Shown one piece after another: positions 33,608-42,358 of a DNA stretch of 64,000 nt. The notes beneath the pieces were generated by a model. It was not told the origin of the DNA. It saw only the letters and a list, made by a program, of their open reading frames with translations, and searched no databases. Location: contig NZ_FMAJ01000017.1 in assembly GCF_900094625.1 (NCBI RefSeq), positions 1-64,000 on the forward strand, read 5' to 3'. The position numbers and the translations under genes were made by a program. The DNA is from Rhizobium aethiopicum (GTDB taxonomy: Bacteria > Pseudomonadota > Alphaproteobacteria > Rhizobiales > Rhizobiaceae). The first letter of the stretch is position 1; every line of letters begins with the position of its first letter.

Positions 33608-34813
33608 ATGCAAATCCACCGGAAAGATCGTGACTTGAGAAAGACATACCGCTTTCTACGCGCCCACGTCCTGCAGCGGCTGATCCCGCGGTCGCGCGCT
33701 GCCTTCAAACCGCGCGAGCCGGTGGAAATCGTCGGCTATCTCTCGATGGCTGTCGGCGTCGGCGAATCGGCGCGGCTCTGCGCCGGGGCTCTTTCGGAGA
33801 CGGGACGGGCGATTTCGCTCTCCGATGTCAGCACGCATCCGGACGAAAAATCCTTTTCCGGCTGGGCGCCGTCGCACCTCTCCACCGAACCACCGGGAAG
33901 CCGGATCTGGCATCTCAATCCGCCGATGCTGCCGCGCGCCATCCTGAAGAAGGGGCTTGCGAATTTCACCCGTGCCTTCAATATCGGCTATTTCGCCTGG
34001 GAGCTTGAAGTCGTGCCGGCGGAATGGCGTAATGGTTTGCGTTACATGAATGCCGTCTTCGTGCCCTCGGAATTCACCCGCCGGGCGATCGCGCCGCTGA
34101 CCAAAGCATCCGTCATCGTGGTTCCGCATCCCGTGACCGAGAAGCCGGCGAGCGAAGGCATGCGGGAAAAGTTCGGCATCGAGAAGGACGCCTTTCTCGT
34201 CAGCTTCATCTTCAGCGCGGGCTCCTCGATCAGCCGAAAGAACCCGCAGGCCGTCATCGAAGCCTTCAGGCTATTCAGCGCCGATTGCCCAAGCGCCTTT
34301 CTGCTGATGAAGGCCAGCGGCAATATCGACAAGGATGAGGCCCTGCGCGAACTGATTGCGTCGGTCGCCGGCGAGAGCCGCATCAGGATCGTCACCGACA
34401 AGCTCTCGAACGCTGAGATCAACGGCCTCATCCGTTCTTCCGATGCCTATCTTTCGCTGCATCGCTCCGAAGGTTTCGGCCTGACGGTTGCCGAGGCGAT
34501 CATGCATCGCACCCCGGTCATTTCAACTGCCTGGTCGGGCACGGAAGATTTCTGCGATCCTGAGAATAGCTGGCTCGTCGCCTCTCCCCTCATTCCCGTC
34601 GTGGATTCCCATCCCGAATTTGCCGGGCTGCCGGGTGCTGTCTGGGCGGATCCTTCTCCCGAAATTGCGGCCGCGCATCTCAGGGATATCTTCCGCGCGC
34701 CAGAGCGGGCACGAGAGAAGGCGGAAAAGGCGCGGGAGTTTCTGCTGCGCTACCTCGCGGAGAACAGCTATGAGAAGGCGCTTCAAAAGCTGGCGGCGAT
34801 GCAGGCCAGCTAA
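33608..34813 (+). CDS. Glycosyltransferase, GT-B fold (GT4-like)
   Basis: A 401-residue cytoplasmic glycosyltransferase. The C-terminal GT1/GT4 pattern is clear: VSFIFSAGSSISRKNPQAVI (start of the donor domain, about 195), SDAYLSLHRSEGFGLTVAEA with the Glu-x7-Glu nucleotide-sugar motif (about 275-294) and RTPVISTAWSG. The N-terminal half has VGYLSMAVGVGESAR, seen in transferases that act on lipid-linked saccharides. AGGA lies 5-8 bp upstream of ATG 33608, and the GH2 gene ends 15 bp before. Donor and acceptor are unknown. Confidence 0.88.
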   Translation: MQIHRKDRDLRKTYRFLRAHVLQRLIPRSRAAFKPREPVEIVGYLSMAVGVGESARLCAGALSETGRAISLSDVSTHPDEKSFSGWAPSHLSTEPPGSRIWHLNPPMLPRAILKKGLANFTRAFNIGYFAWELEVVPAEWRNGLRYMNAVFVPSEFTRRAIAPLTKASVIVVPHPVTEKPASEGMREKFGIEKDAFLVSFIFSAGSSISRKNPQAVIEAFRLFSADCPSAFLLMKASGNIDKDEALRELIASVAGESRIRIVTDKLSNAEINGLIRSSDAYLSLHRSEGFGLTVAEAIMHRTPVISTAWSGTEDFCDPENSWLVASPLIPVVDSHPEFAGLPGAVWADPSPEIAAAHLRDIFRAPERAREKAEKAREFLLRYLAENSYEKALQKLAAMQAS

Positions 34814-34901
34814 GGTGACGTCGCCACTCCGCTTAATTTTAATTTTTTCACATTAGAGATGGCGGGTATCCGGCCTTAGGCCGATCCTGGCGGATGGACA
34901 G

Positions 34902-37900
34902 ATGTCGAAGGGTATTATCGCAAATTCGGTGATGAATGCGGCCGCAGGCATGCTGCTGCTGCTGACGGGCTTCGTGTCCTCGATCATCACCGCTCGGCTG
35001 CTTGGGCCAGAGGCTAACGGCATCGTCGCCTTTTCGCTCTGGCTGGTGGTCACGGGCGCCTCGATCGCTGAGCTCGGCTCCAGCATTACGCTTCTGAAGA
35101 CGTTGCCGCAGCTTTCGGCGGAAGGCTATGACGTGCGCCGCCGCCGGGGGTTCGCCGCCATCCTCGTCAGCTTCATGATGTTTTCGACGGTGCTGTTGCT
35201 GGCGCTATACGCCCTGTTTTTCCTGACCTCCGAAGAGATGCACTGGGCGGAAACCGCGCCGTCCGTCGCGCTCGTCACGGCTGCGCTGTTCTTTGTCCAG
35301 GCGATCGGGTCGTTCGTCAAATTCTACCTGATCGGTGAAAAGAAGCTCGGCGCCTTCTTCAAGCTGACGGTCGCCGTCTCCGTCATACAGCTCGCCGGCG
35401 TCGCCGGCGGCGCCGTCTTTTATGGCGTCGAGGGCGTTCTCGTCGGTTACGCGCTCGGCCAGCTCGTGCTGTTTTTCGCCACGCTGCCGATCCTTCTCGC
35501 GCGGCGCGACTGGTGCGGGGTGTCGCTGAAATATCTTGCCTCCTCCTCCGTCATCCTGTCGATCCAGTTCATCATCGATTCCATCTTCCTCAACCGGCTC
35601 GAACTGCTTTTCCTGCAGCAGTTCTGGTCGGTGGAAATGGTCGGCTATTATGCGGTCGGCCTGTCGATCGCCAATATTGCCCTGCAACTGCCGATCCAGA
35701 TGACCGGCAGCTTGCTGCCCTATTATTCCGAGCGGCGCCACAACAGCGACGATGCGACCTTGCCGGTCGAGGTCTTCGCCGCCGTCACCCGCAGCATGGC
35801 CTATATCGTGCTGCCGATGAGCCTCGGGCTTGCCGCGATCTCCAGCGAACTGGTGCTCGTCGTGTTCGGGGAAGCCTTCCGCCGCAGCGGCACGGTGGTC
35901 GCGCTGCTTGCGCTCGTCGCTCCCGCCTACACTTTTATGCAGATCCTCAGCCTCTATCTTCTGTCAATGGACAGGGCCCGCTCCCGCCTGACTATCAGTG
36001 TGATAGGTGGCCTTCTCATGGTAGCGGGTTGTTTACTGATCATACCTAGGCTTGCCGCCGAGGGGGCCGCACTCGTGCGCATTCTCGTATTCGCTGCGAT
36101 GTCGGTGATGATGATCAGACAGACAGGATTCGGGTCCCAGCTTTCGGGTCTCTACGCAAGCCTGACGAAGGTGACGCTCGCCTCCGTATTGTGCGCCTGT
36201 GGGGCGATTTCAGCGCTGGAATTCGTCCAGGGCCCGATAGGTCTCGTCTTCGCGATCATCGCCGGCACGTTCGCCCATTTCGCTGCGTTGCGGGTACTGC
36301 GCGCAGTGCCCGCCGAGGATGTCGAGGTCATGCGCTCCATTGTCGAAAAGATGCCGTCGGCCCTGCGGCGGCCGCTCGGCCGGGTGATCAACTTCATCGC
36401 GCCGGGACACCCCGGCGATCCCGACCGCGCCAAGGTCGCGCCCGGCGAATTTTCGCTCGAACCGGCCGAAGGCGCCGGACGCAGCGCCGCCTTGCCTGTC
36501 GTCTTCGACGGCACGATCGGCCTGTTCATGCCTGAAAATCCCGAGGCCAGGAAGCGCTCGGCCGCGGTGCTCTTCGTCAGCCCCTGGGGCTTCGAGGAAA
36601 TGTGCAGCCGCAAGTTTTTCCGCGTCGCGGCCGAACATTTCTCCGATATTGGCGTACCCAGCCTGCGCTTCGATTACCGCGGCACCGGCGATGCGCTCGA
36701 TTTCGGGGCGCTGCCGGCAAGGTTGGAAACCTGGGAAAACTCGATCCGCGCGGCGGCCGCCAAGCTGAAATCGCTCACCGGCTGCGACCGCATCATCCTG
36801 ATCGGTCAAGGCCTTGGCGCAACGCTCGCGCAGCGCATCGGCTCATCGATCGAAGGCGTCGACAGCCTTGTCATGCTGGCGCCGGTGCTGAGCGGCCGTG
36901 CCTATATGCGTGAACTCAACATGTGGTCCAAGATCATCGACGCCGATCTCGGCCTCGGCCAGCAGCACGTGCAGGCCGCAAAGGTGCAGATCGCCGGGCT
37001 TGTCATGCCGGAAGAGATCGCCGCCGAGCTCGGCAAACTCAACATAGCTTCGCCGAAGGGGCTGGCAGCGCCCCGCTATCTGATCCTGGAACGCCCCGTC
37101 AGGGCCGAGGATACCGGTTTCGCCGATGCGCTGAAGGCGCTTGGCGCCGAGGTCGAGCAGAATGTGTTCGAAGGTTATGACGAGCTCGTGACCAATCCGC
37201 TCTTCGCCAAGACGCCCATGGCCGTCGTCGAGCTTCTGACAGGCTGGCTGAAGGCGGCGGCGACGGAGACATCCGCCGCGCATTCGCCGGCAGCAATCGA
37301 GACCACGCCGCTTGCCGGCGAAGGTTTTATGGAAACGCCGGTGCGTTTCGGAAGCCACGATCATCTGGTCGGTGTCGTCAGCCGGCCGTTGGGAGAGATC
37401 AAGGGCAATGCCGTGCTCTTCCTGTCGACTGCATATGACCGGCATGCCGGATGGGGGCGGACGACGGTTGATATGGCGCGCGAACTCGCGCGCCAAGGCG
37501 TCGTTTCGCTGCGCTTTGATTCTGCCAATGTCGGCGACAGTCCGCCGCGGCCGGATGCGCCGGAGCAGGTGCTTTATTCGATGACGCAGACCGACGACGC
37601 GATCGCCGCGCTCGATCTGCTCGAAAACGTCGTTGCCGGCCCCGTCATGGTCGCCGGCCGGTGCAGCGGCGGCTATGTCGCCTTCCGCGCCGGCGTCGCC
37701 GACGAGCGGCTGAAGGCTGTCGTCTCGATCAATCCCTTCGTCTATTATTGGGATCCGAAGGTGCCGGTGCGCCGCGAGCACGTCGTCTCCGTTCCCCGCA
37801 GCCTCGACGATTACGGCCAGCGCCTGGCGCGGCTCGACACGCTGAAGCGGCTGCTGCGCGGGCAGGTGGACGTGGTGTCGGCGCTTCGCAATATCGTCAT

Positions 37901-38213
37901 CGCCGGCGGCCGGCGACTGTCGCCCTTCGTCGCGCCGTTGCTCGAACTGCTTCCCGACCGGCGCCACATCGCCCGCGAGGTCCGGCAGTCCTTCGCGCTG
38001 TTCGGCAAGCGCAAGGTGCCGCTGACGCTGATCTACAGCGAAGGCGACGTCGGCCTCGACCATGTCTATTTCCATTTCGGCCCGCGCGGCGCCAGGCTTT
38101 CCCGCTATCCCAATGTGCGGCTGCTGATGCTGCCGGATGCCGACCACAATCTGACGCCGCCGCAATCACGCAAATTCGTGCTCGACGAGATCGTTCGTCT
38201 CGCCAGAGCGTAA
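34902..38213 (+). CDS. Fusion of Wzx-type polysaccharide flippase with two alpha/beta-hydrolase modules
   Basis: A 1103-residue three-part protein. Residues 1-465 form a MATE/MOP flippase with about 12-14 membrane segments (GFVSSIITARLLGPEANG at the N terminus is typical of polysaccharide exporters). After a linker, residues 535-785 are an alpha/beta-hydrolase module whose nucleophile elbow reads GQGLG (635-639), with Gly637 where Ser is expected, and no clear late His. Residues 805-1103 form a second module with elbow GRCSG (919-923), Cys921 at the nucleophile place, Asp1049 and His1082 (DADHNL). The modules recall exosortase-associated hydrolases. The frame is continuous. It probably flips a lipid-linked product and processes it. 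Confidence 0.88.
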   Translation: MSKGIIANSVMNAAAGMLLLLTGFVSSIITARLLGPEANGIVAFSLWLVVTGASIAELGSSITLLKTLPQLSAEGYDVRRRRGFAAILVSFMMFSTVLLLALYALFFLTSEEMHWAETAPSVALVTAALFFVQAIGSFVKFYLIGEKKLGAFFKLTVAVSVIQLAGVAGGAVFYGVEGVLVGYALGQLVLFFATLPILLARRDWCGVSLKYLASSSVILSIQFIIDSIFLNRLELLFLQQFWSVEMVGYYAVGLSIANIALQLPIQMTGSLLPYYSERRHNSDDATLPVEVFAAVTRSMAYIVLPMSLGLAAISSELVLVVFGEAFRRSGTVVALLALVAPAYTFMQILSLYLLSMDRARSRLTISVIGGLLMVAGCLLIIPRLAAEGAALVRILVFAAMSVMMIRQTGFGSQLSGLYASLTKVTLASVLCACGAISALEFVQGPIGLVFAIIAGTFAHFAALRVLRAVPAEDVEVMRSIVEKMPSALRRPLGRVINFIAPGHPGDPDRAKVAPGEFSLEPAEGAGRSAALPVVFDGTIGLFMPENPEARKRSAAVLFVSPWGFEEMCSRKFFRVAAEHFSDIGVPSLRFDYRGTGDALDFGALPARLETWENSIRAAAAKLKSLTGCDRIILIGQGLGATLAQRIGSSIEGVDSLVMLAPVLSGRAYMRELNMWSKIIDADLGLGQQHVQAAKVQIAGLVMPEEIAAELGKLNIASPKGLAAPRYLILERPVRAEDTGFADALKALGAEVEQNVFEGYDELVTNPLFAKTPMAVVELLTGWLKAAATETSAAHSPAAIETTPLAGEGFMETPVRFGSHDHLVGVVSRPLGEIKGNAVLFLSTAYDRHAGWGRTTVDMARELARQGVVSLRFDSANVGDSPPRPDAPEQVLYSMTQTDDAIAALDLLENVVAGPVMVAGRCSGGYVAFRAGVADERLKAVVSINPFVYYWDPKVPVRREHVVSVPRSLDDYGQRLARLDTLKRLLRGQVDVVSALRNIVIAGGRRLSPFVAPLLELLPDRRHIAREVRQSFALFGKRKVPLTLIYSEGDVGLDHVYFHFGPRGARLSRYPNVRLLMLPDADHNLTPPQSRKFVLDEIVRLARA

Positions 38214-38236
38214 GCAGATCTTCCGGCAGGCGGGGA

Positions 38237-39415
38237 TCAGAGGCTTTCCGCGGCGACGATATCGAGCGATCTGTAGAGATCGATGTAGCGCCCGGCGACG
38301 ATATCCCAGGAATAGCCGCGAGCGGCGTCGAGAAGCTCCGAGCGAACGGCGTCCTGTCGGCGCGCAAGGTCGTCATAGGCCGATTCCATGGCGGCCGCGG
38401 CGGTCTGCGGACTGGTAAAATCGGCAAGCCTGATGACGGGATGTCGGCTGGCGAGCGTTTGAAAGGCATCGTTGGCGTTCAGCACCGGCAACAGGCCGGC
38501 GCTCATCGCCTCCAGCGCCACCAGCCCGAAACCTTCATATTCCGAGGCGGAGGCGAAGAGTGAAGCCTCAGTGATGATGCGGCGGATGGTATCATTGTCT
38601 GGCGACACGTGCAGGGTGACGCGGCCCGTCAGGTTCCGGCCTTCCATCTCGCCTTCGATATCCACCCGGTTCAGGTCGGATTCGGCCCCGACAACGTCGA
38701 GATGCCATTCCGGATCGCCGCTCTTCAGCACCGCCATCGCGTCAAGCAGGTGGTCCAGCCGCTTGTTCACCGAAAATCGGCCGATGGTGACGATGCGGCG
38801 CCTTGCCCGTCGCGAAGCGGTGTCGGCGAACTTGCCGATATCGGCGCCGTTCTCGATCAGCACGCTATCAGGCACGATCTCACAAAACTGCTTGAGATCG
38901 GAGGCGCTGCAGCAGACGACGCGGCGATAGGCCTTCGCCGAGGCGCGGGTCAGCGTGCGGAACCATATCTTCTTGATCGCGGCGTATTTCCTTGTGTGGA
39001 AGAACCCGCCATGGGTGGTGACGATCATCGGCTTGCCGTGCAGCCGCCGGCCCCAGGCGAGCGCATCGAAGAAGAAGTCGATCGCATGGACATGCACGAG
39101 ATCGGCATCGCCGAGCTGACGAAAAACCTCCGGCGCCAACGGATAGCGGCTGCTACCGAACCACGGGATGCGAACCACCTCGATGCCGTCGATATTCTCG
39201 CGAGCTGGCAGCTTGTCCTCCGGCGCGGTAAACAGTGAGTTCAGCGTGACGACACGGACGCGATAGCCGCGCCGGAGGGTCTGGCGGCTGAGATTGGCGA
39301 CGACGTCTTCCAGACCGCCGCGATTGGGCAGGAACTGGCGCACGACATGGACGATCAGCGGCGCCGTTTGCGGCTGCGGCTTCTCGCGCACCCTATCTAC
39401 CTCGACGATCGCCAT
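38237..39415 (-). CDS. Glycosyltransferase, GT4 family
   Basis: A 392-residue GT-B glycosyltransferase. N-terminal acceptor domain has FLPNRGGLEDVVANLS (about 28-43, typical GGxE loop); the donor domain has VTIGRFSVNKRLDHLLDA and ASEYEGFGLVALEAMSAG with the Glu-x7-Glu motif. No signal peptide, cytoplasmic face of the membrane. It converges on the flippase fusion gene with 23 bp between stops, so it is a separate transcript but probably part of the same glycan pathway. Confidence 0.9.
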   Translation of the reverse strand: MAIVEVDRVREKPQPQTAPLIVHVVRQFLPNRGGLEDVVANLSRQTLRRGYRVRVVTLNSLFTAPEDKLPARENIDGIEVVRIPWFGSSRYPLAPEVFRQLGDADLVHVHAIDFFFDALAWGRRLHGKPMIVTTHGGFFHTRKYAAIKKIWFRTLTRASAKAYRRVVCCSASDLKQFCEIVPDSVLIENGADIGKFADTASRRARRRIVTIGRFSVNKRLDHLLDAMAVLKSGDPEWHLDVVGAESDLNRVDIEGEMEGRNLTGRVTLHVSPDNDTIRRIITEASLFASASEYEGFGLVALEAMSAGLLPVLNANDAFQTLASRHPVIRLADFTSPQTAAAAMESAYDDLARRQDAVRSELLDAARGYSWDIVAGRYIDLYRSLDIVAAESL

Positions 39416-39560
39416 TTTTCACCTATCGCTGCACGTGCCAAACTCGTTTTGGCGCGGATTTTATAGCAACGACCAGATATCTCAGGCGTTAAGGCGTGGT
39501 TTCAGCGACACCCTGCGGAGGCGATTCTTCGCGACAGGGTTAACCGTGTCTGACGGGAAT

Positions 39561-39797
39561 TCAGAAGGCTTTGAAAGTCAGCGTCGTCAGCGACCGGACG
39601 ATGCCGGGAATATTGGCGATGTTGTCGTTGATGAATTTGCCGATATCCTGGCCTTCCTCGATATAGACCTTCAACAGCAGGTCGTAATCGCCGCTGGTGG
39701 AATAGAGCTCCGAGACCAGCTCGGTCTGGTAGATGGCGTCGGCGACGTCATAGGTCTTGCCGGGGGCGCATTGGAGCTGGACGAAGATCGGCTTCAT
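39561..39797 (-). CDS. Stand-alone RAM domain protein (Lrp/AsnC effector domain)
   Basis: A 78-residue protein consisting only of the Lrp/AsnC C-terminal RAM domain (VQLQCAPGKTYDVADAI ... STSGDYDLLLKVYIEE ... IPGIVRSLTTLTF), which binds amino acids and forms rings. It has no DNA-binding helix-turn-helix. AGGAAA precedes ATG 39797. It lies downstream of and co-oriented with the LysR gene of a lysine catabolic locus, so it may sense lysine or a related amino acid or form mixed oligomers with full-length Lrp proteins. Confidence 0.88.
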   Translation of the reverse strand: MKPIFVQLQCAPGKTYDVADAIYQTELVSELYSTSGDYDLLLKVYIEEGQDIGKFINDNIANIPGIVRSLTTLTFKAF

Positions 39798-39865
39798 GGA
39801 AATTTCCTGCAAAGTTGTTTGGCTGATATAATGGTCGAAAGCCCCATGCCGATGCAAGCCGTTCC

Positions 39866-40768
39866 TCACCCGGCCGGGTCCGCGGCCGCTTCCGCGACGA
39901 TCCAGTCGCGAAAGGCGGCAAGCGGCGCATAATCCGCGCGCTCGCTGGGAAAGGCGAGATAATAGCGCTCCCGGCTCTCCATCTCTTTGTCGACGGCTGC
40001 AACGAGATCGCCGCGCCTGAGCTCTTCCTGCATCAGGAATGTCGGCAACAGCGCGACGCCGAGGCCGGCGATCGCCGCTTGCGCAGCGGTCGCGAACTGA
40101 TCGAAGAGCATGCCGTGCACGCGTTCGAAGGAGACACCGTTGCCGGCGAACCATTGCTCCCAGGCATCGGGGCGCGTCGTCAGATGCAGAAGCGGAACGG
40201 CAAGCAGATCCTCTGGCCGCGAAATCCGGTGCTGTTTCAGAAAATCAGCGCTGCAGGCCGGCACCGTGCGCTCCGACATCAGCAAGGTCAGTTCCGCGCC
40301 GGGCCAGTGCGGGTGGCCGAAGTGGATCGCGGCGTCGATCGAATCGAGCCGGAAGTCGAAGGGCGAAAGCCGGGTGGCCAGGTTGATGGTCACGCCGGGA
40401 TTGGCGGCGAGAAAGCGCCCCAGGCGCGGCGCCAGCCAGCGCGTGCCAAAGGTCGGCAGGATGGCGAGATTGAGCGTGCCGCCATGCGGATTGGCGCGCA
40501 GGTTCAACGAGGCGCTCGAGATACGCCGCAGCGCCTCGCGAATCTCACGGGCATAGCTGTCGCCGGCGAGCGTCAGCCGCATGGTCTGGCGTTCGCGCAG
40601 GAAGAGCTCGACGCCAAGCTGCTCCTCCAGCGCGCTCACCTGGCGGCTGACGGCGCTCTGCGTCAGATCGAGTTCGCGTGCCGCCGCGGTCACGCTGCCC
40701 GTGCGGGCGACCGCCTCGAAGGCGGCAAGATGCGAAATCGACGGCAGAAAACGCCGTGAGGTAACCAT
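39866..40768 (-). CDS. LysR-family regulator of the adjacent lysine/pipecolate genes
   Basis: A 300-residue LysR-type regulator: winged helix at about 8-65 (AFEAVARTGSVTAAARELDLTQSAVSRQVSALEEQLG) and a substrate-binding-fold domain from about 90. The GcvA-like subgroup signature LTLAGDSYAREI follows. It is divergent from the HglS-type gene by 110 bp, the usual place for control by a LysR protein. The frame also allows ATG 40774 two codons earlier. The likely effector is an intermediate of lysine or pipecolate breakdown; this is inferred from context. Confidence 0.88.
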   Translation of the reverse strand: MVTSRRFLPSISHLAAFEAVARTGSVTAAARELDLTQSAVSRQVSALEEQLGVELFLRERQTMRLTLAGDSYAREIREALRRISSASLNLRANPHGGTLNLAILPTFGTRWLAPRLGRFLAANPGVTINLATRLSPFDFRLDSIDAAIHFGHPHWPGAELTLLMSERTVPACSADFLKQHRISRPEDLLAVPLLHLTTRPDAWEQWFAGNGVSFERVHGMLFDQFATAAQAAIAGLGVALLPTFLMQEELRRGDLVAAVDKEMESRERYYLAFPSERADYAPLAAFRDWIVAEAAADPAG

Positions 40769-40878
40769 GGTCATTCCGTTTCAGAATGAGCTATTTCCGA
40801 AATGTCGATATTTTCGCGTTCTTCGCGATTGTAAAGAGGTTCATCCTGCAAAAACGGAATGAGCCGGAGTTTTCCAAG

Positions 40879-42291
40879 ATGCCGCACGCCTTCGTTTCCA
40901 CAGACCGTATCCGATCGCTCTTCACCGAGGCGATGTCGCAGATGTACCGGACGGAGGTGCCGCAATATGGCACGCTGATCGAACTGGTGGCGGATGTGAA
41001 TGGGGACTGCCTCGAAAGCCATCCGGATCTGCGCGAGCGGCTGGCCCGCGCCGGCGAGCTTGATCGCATCGATGTCGAGCGCCACGGCGCCATCCGGCTC
41101 GGTACGGCGGTCGAGCTTTTCACCATCCGCAGGCTGTTTGCCGTCATGGGCATGCAAGCGGTCGGTTATTACGATCTCTCGGTTGCCGGCGTGCCGGTTC
41201 ACTCCACCTGCTTCCGGCCGATCGACGAGACGGCGCTCAACATCAATCCGTTCCGCGTCTTCACCTCGCTGCTGCGCCTGGAACTGATCGAGGACGAAGG
41301 TCTGCGTGGTGAAGCCGAGGCCATTCTGGCCAAGCGACGCATCTATACGCCGCGCGCCATCGCGCTGATCGAGCGTTATGAGCAGAATGGCGGTCTCACG
41401 GAAGCGGAAGCGACCGAATTCGTTGCCGAGGCGGTTGAAACCTTCCGCTGGCACGGCGAAGCCACCGTCAGCGCCGAAACCTACAAGCGCCTGCATGATG
41501 CGCATCGGCTGATCGCCGACGTCGTCAGCTTCAAGGGACCGCATATCAACCATCTGACGCCGCGCACGCTCGATATCGACGCGGTGCAGGCGCGCATGCC
41601 CGAACGCGGCATCACCCCCAAGGCTGTCATCGAGGGACCGCCGCGCCGCCAGTGCGACATCCTGCTGCGGCAGACGAGCTTCAAGGCGCTGGAGGAGGCG
41701 ATCGTCTTCTCGGGTGACGAGGGTGCGGTAAAGGGGACCCATACCGCCCGCTTCGGCGAGATCGAACAGCGCGGTGTCGCGCTGACAGCGAAGGGACGGG
41801 CGCTCTACGACCGGCTGCTCGCCTCGGTTCGCGGCGAGGTGCAGGTCGGCGCCGGCGGCACCAAGGCCTGCGCCTACGACCAGGAACTGGCCGAGCGCTT
41901 CAAGGCTCTGCCGGACAGCTGGGATGAGCTGCGCAGGCAGGATCTCGCCTTCTTCCGTTATTCCGCCACGCCTGCCGGCATTGCCGCCGCGGTCGCCGAG
42001 ACATTGCCGGGCGATCCCGAAGCGCTGATCGCCAAGGGCTACCTCACCTTCGCGCCGATCGTCTATGAAGACTTCCTGCCCGTCAGCGCGGCCGGCATCT
42101 TCCAGTCGAATCTCGGCACCGACCAGCAGCAGAATTATGCGACGCGCTCGAACCGCGACGCCTTCGAGACCGCACTCGGAGCGACCGTTCAGGACGAACT
42201 GGCGCTTTATGCGGAACGGCAGGCCGCATCGCTGGCTGCCGCGATGGAGGCGCTCGGGCTCGCGGGCCTGCAGCTGAGGACCGTTGCGTGA
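40879..42291 (+). CDS. hglS: 2-oxoadipate dioxygenase/decarboxylase, DUF1338 (HglS type)
   Basis: A 470-residue DUF1338 enzyme. HglS of Pseudomonas putida converts 2-oxoadipate to D-2-hydroxyglutarate in lysine degradation with a single metal ion. The metal ligands reported for it match residues here: His69 (ERHGAIR), His225 (INHLTPRT) and Glu294 (RFGEIEQ). ATG 40879 is preceded by GGAG at 9 bp; the 31 codons before it in the frame overlap the regulator's promoter region. Neighbours encode a pipecolate-oxidase-like FAD protein and an AmaB-like dehydrogenase, which supports the lysine pathway. Confidence 0.9.
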   Translation: MPHAFVSTDRIRSLFTEAMSQMYRTEVPQYGTLIELVADVNGDCLESHPDLRERLARAGELDRIDVERHGAIRLGTAVELFTIRRLFAVMGMQAVGYYDLSVAGVPVHSTCFRPIDETALNINPFRVFTSLLRLELIEDEGLRGEAEAILAKRRIYTPRAIALIERYEQNGGLTEAEATEFVAEAVETFRWHGEATVSAETYKRLHDAHRLIADVVSFKGPHINHLTPRTLDIDAVQARMPERGITPKAVIEGPPRRQCDILLRQTSFKALEEAIVFSGDEGAVKGTHTARFGEIEQRGVALTAKGRALYDRLLASVRGEVQVGAGGTKACAYDQELAERFKALPDSWDELRRQDLAFFRYSATPAGIAAAVAETLPGDPEALIAKGYLTFAPIVYEDFLPVSAAGIFQSNLGTDQQQNYATRSNRDAFETALGATVQDELALYAERQAASLAAAMEALGLAGLQLRTVA

Positions 42292-42358
42292 AATCGCCGC
42301 TTCAACACCTGTTCTTATGCGCTAGAGTATGCCGGTTTCAATCCGATCGGACCGTGCC

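Noticed and set aside
36843..38165. 440-codon minus-strand frame opposite the flippase-hydrolase fusion
   Set aside because: Antisense shadow; the plus-strand frame has clear domain motifs and the minus frame none.
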